This document shows, piece after piece, positions 62,901-64,000 of a stretch of DNA of 64,000 nucleotides. The stretch is taken from contig CM067568.1 of NCBI GenBank assembly GCA_034336665.1, positions 37,304,770-37,368,769 of the forward strand, in the 5' to 3' direction. Positions within the stretch are counted from its first letter, which is position 1; every line of letters starts with the position of its first letter. The position numbers and the translations under genes are program-made. The DNA is from Luscinia megarhynchos (taxonomy: Eukaryota; Chordata; Aves; Passeriformes; Turdidae). The notes under the pieces are model-generated. The model searched no databases. It was not told the DNA's origin and saw nothing but the letters and a program-made list of their open reading frames with translations.

Positions 62901-64000
62901 ATGGCTGCTCTCCGTGAGTTTATCAAAGACCAGAGACATACATGAGTCAGTCCTTCAAATAACAAGAGAAGACAGAGCAATGTGTGCACACAAGTATCTA
63001 ACCAACACGATAAAACAAAGGTGTTTTATATATAATGGCGAGTTATCACACAAACATTTCTTCTTTCTGCCAATGACTTTTGGTTTCTTTTTCACTTCTT
63101 TTCCAGCTTGCTCTTTCTCTCCTTTCTACTTCTCCCTCCTTCTAGTGACTCAAAGAGAAAAATGAATCAGAATTACAGTAGGCCATGATAAACATTGTGA
63201 TAAAGCAAGAATTTCCTATTTATATACCCAGAGCCTGGTCCTCTGATAACTCAAAATATAAACTCCTTTCTTAATTTTATTTCAAGAGTCTGTTATCACT
63301 CATAGATCAGAAATTAGTGGATTGATTACAGGCAGCAAGACCCAGCAGTATACTATGAAGGTAAGGATACTCAACAACAGTTTCTACTAATATCCTCCGA
63401 GAAACCTAACACATACAAAAGCACTGCACCTGCCATCTAAATGAATTAATTTCACTGATTAAAAGGTATTCTATCAATGTTTGACCGTCTGTGTTGTCTG
63501 AAACTAGACATTTTACATGGGTAAAACCAAATCTTCAAATTTTTTGCAAGTTTAATCCTTAAATGTTATATTTTACTAGGAAATTATGGGTAAGACAGAA
63601 CCTAACAAATGCACACAATAATTTTTTTGTTTTTGTAATTATGTTTAGACTTTTGGACAATAAAAGGTGCAGCATTATTTCTGTAAACAACCACAGCTGA
63701 ACAGTATTTTGTCTTGTATTATCAATTGGTTACATATACCTGTGCATTATACAATCTCTAAACAAAACTATATGGAGATTATAACAGGTTGTTCTGGCAC
63801 ATTCATACAGCTGTGTCCTTTACTGCAATTTAAACATATAATGACTTTTCTAGATTTATATATTACTTTCATTTGTGAGGTTGAAGTTGTACCTGTAGTA
63901 TATATTAGGTTTGCTTCAGGTAGGTATAAGAGGTAAAAAATAATGCTCTGTTCAAGAAGATATTCTCTTTTGAGAAAGTATCTCAAAAAGACTTTTTTTT
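53981..64000. other. Unique AT-rich non-coding DNA
   Basis: No gene, RNA gene or clear transposon is visible in these 10 kb. The longest open frames (56654-57016 plus, 120 codons; 60780-61109 minus, 109 codons; 58202-58525 plus, 107 codons) are not recognisable and show no exon structure. The interval contains an 11-base perfect inverted repeat (57178-57188 with 57237-57247), a 16-base perfect palindrome at 61107-61122, and a mildly GC-richer stretch at about 60720-61370. The window ends in a T run. Confidence 0.65.

Overview
This window looks like vertebrate nuclear DNA, almost certainly from a bird and probably from a passerine. The call rests on its retroposons. There are several CR1 LINE copies with the 3' ends typical of bird genomes (3' UTR followed by an ATTCTATG-like terminus). 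There is also one SINE (6469-6601) whose tRNA-Ile-like head is joined to a CR1-type tail, the architecture of TguSINE1, a family known from passerines. The sequence is AT-rich, CpG-poor and low in repeats. This suits an intergenic gene desert or a very large intron; nothing in the window decides between the two.

I found no protein-coding gene or exon that I can support, and no rRNA, tRNA, snRNA, CRISPR or prokaryotic-type feature. Every long open frame is one of three things: a shadow of a simple repeat (3.6-3.9 kb, both strands), a shadow of a CR1 element (31.4-31.9 kb), or a chance-length run in AT-rich DNA. The longest of the last kind is a 145-codon run on the minus strand at 17610-18044, which I do not recognise.

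Layout. 1-3.6 kb: unique AT-rich DNA with a T/G-rich patch and a GC-richer block. 3605-3908: an uninterrupted 304-base polypyrimidine microsatellite. 3.9-6.5 kb: unique DNA with a polypurine patch. 6469-6601: the TguSINE1-like SINE. 6.6-29.1 kb: mostly unique, with simple repeats, one pair of adjacent hairpins (8407-8471) and one candidate regulatory cluster (22.8-22.95 kb). 29.1-31.9 kb: a cluster of CR1 fragments in both orientations. 33.2-34 kb: a short tandem repeat, a homeodomain-site-rich AT block and a T homopolymer. 35290-35672: CR1 on the plus strand. 36250-36455: a MIR-like ancient SINE. 36.5-46.6 kb: unique. 46663-46780: a CR1 3' end of a second type. 53105-53980: a very decayed L3/CR1-like LINE that still shows its reverse transcriptase motif. 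54-64 kb: unique.

The repeats record layered insertions: very old amniote elements (MIR-like, L3/CR1-like), bird CR1 copies of different ages, and the passerine-type SINE. No gene set works together here. Any function is most likely regulatory, and I could name only a few candidate sites by eye. I had no alignment, so all element boundaries are approximate.
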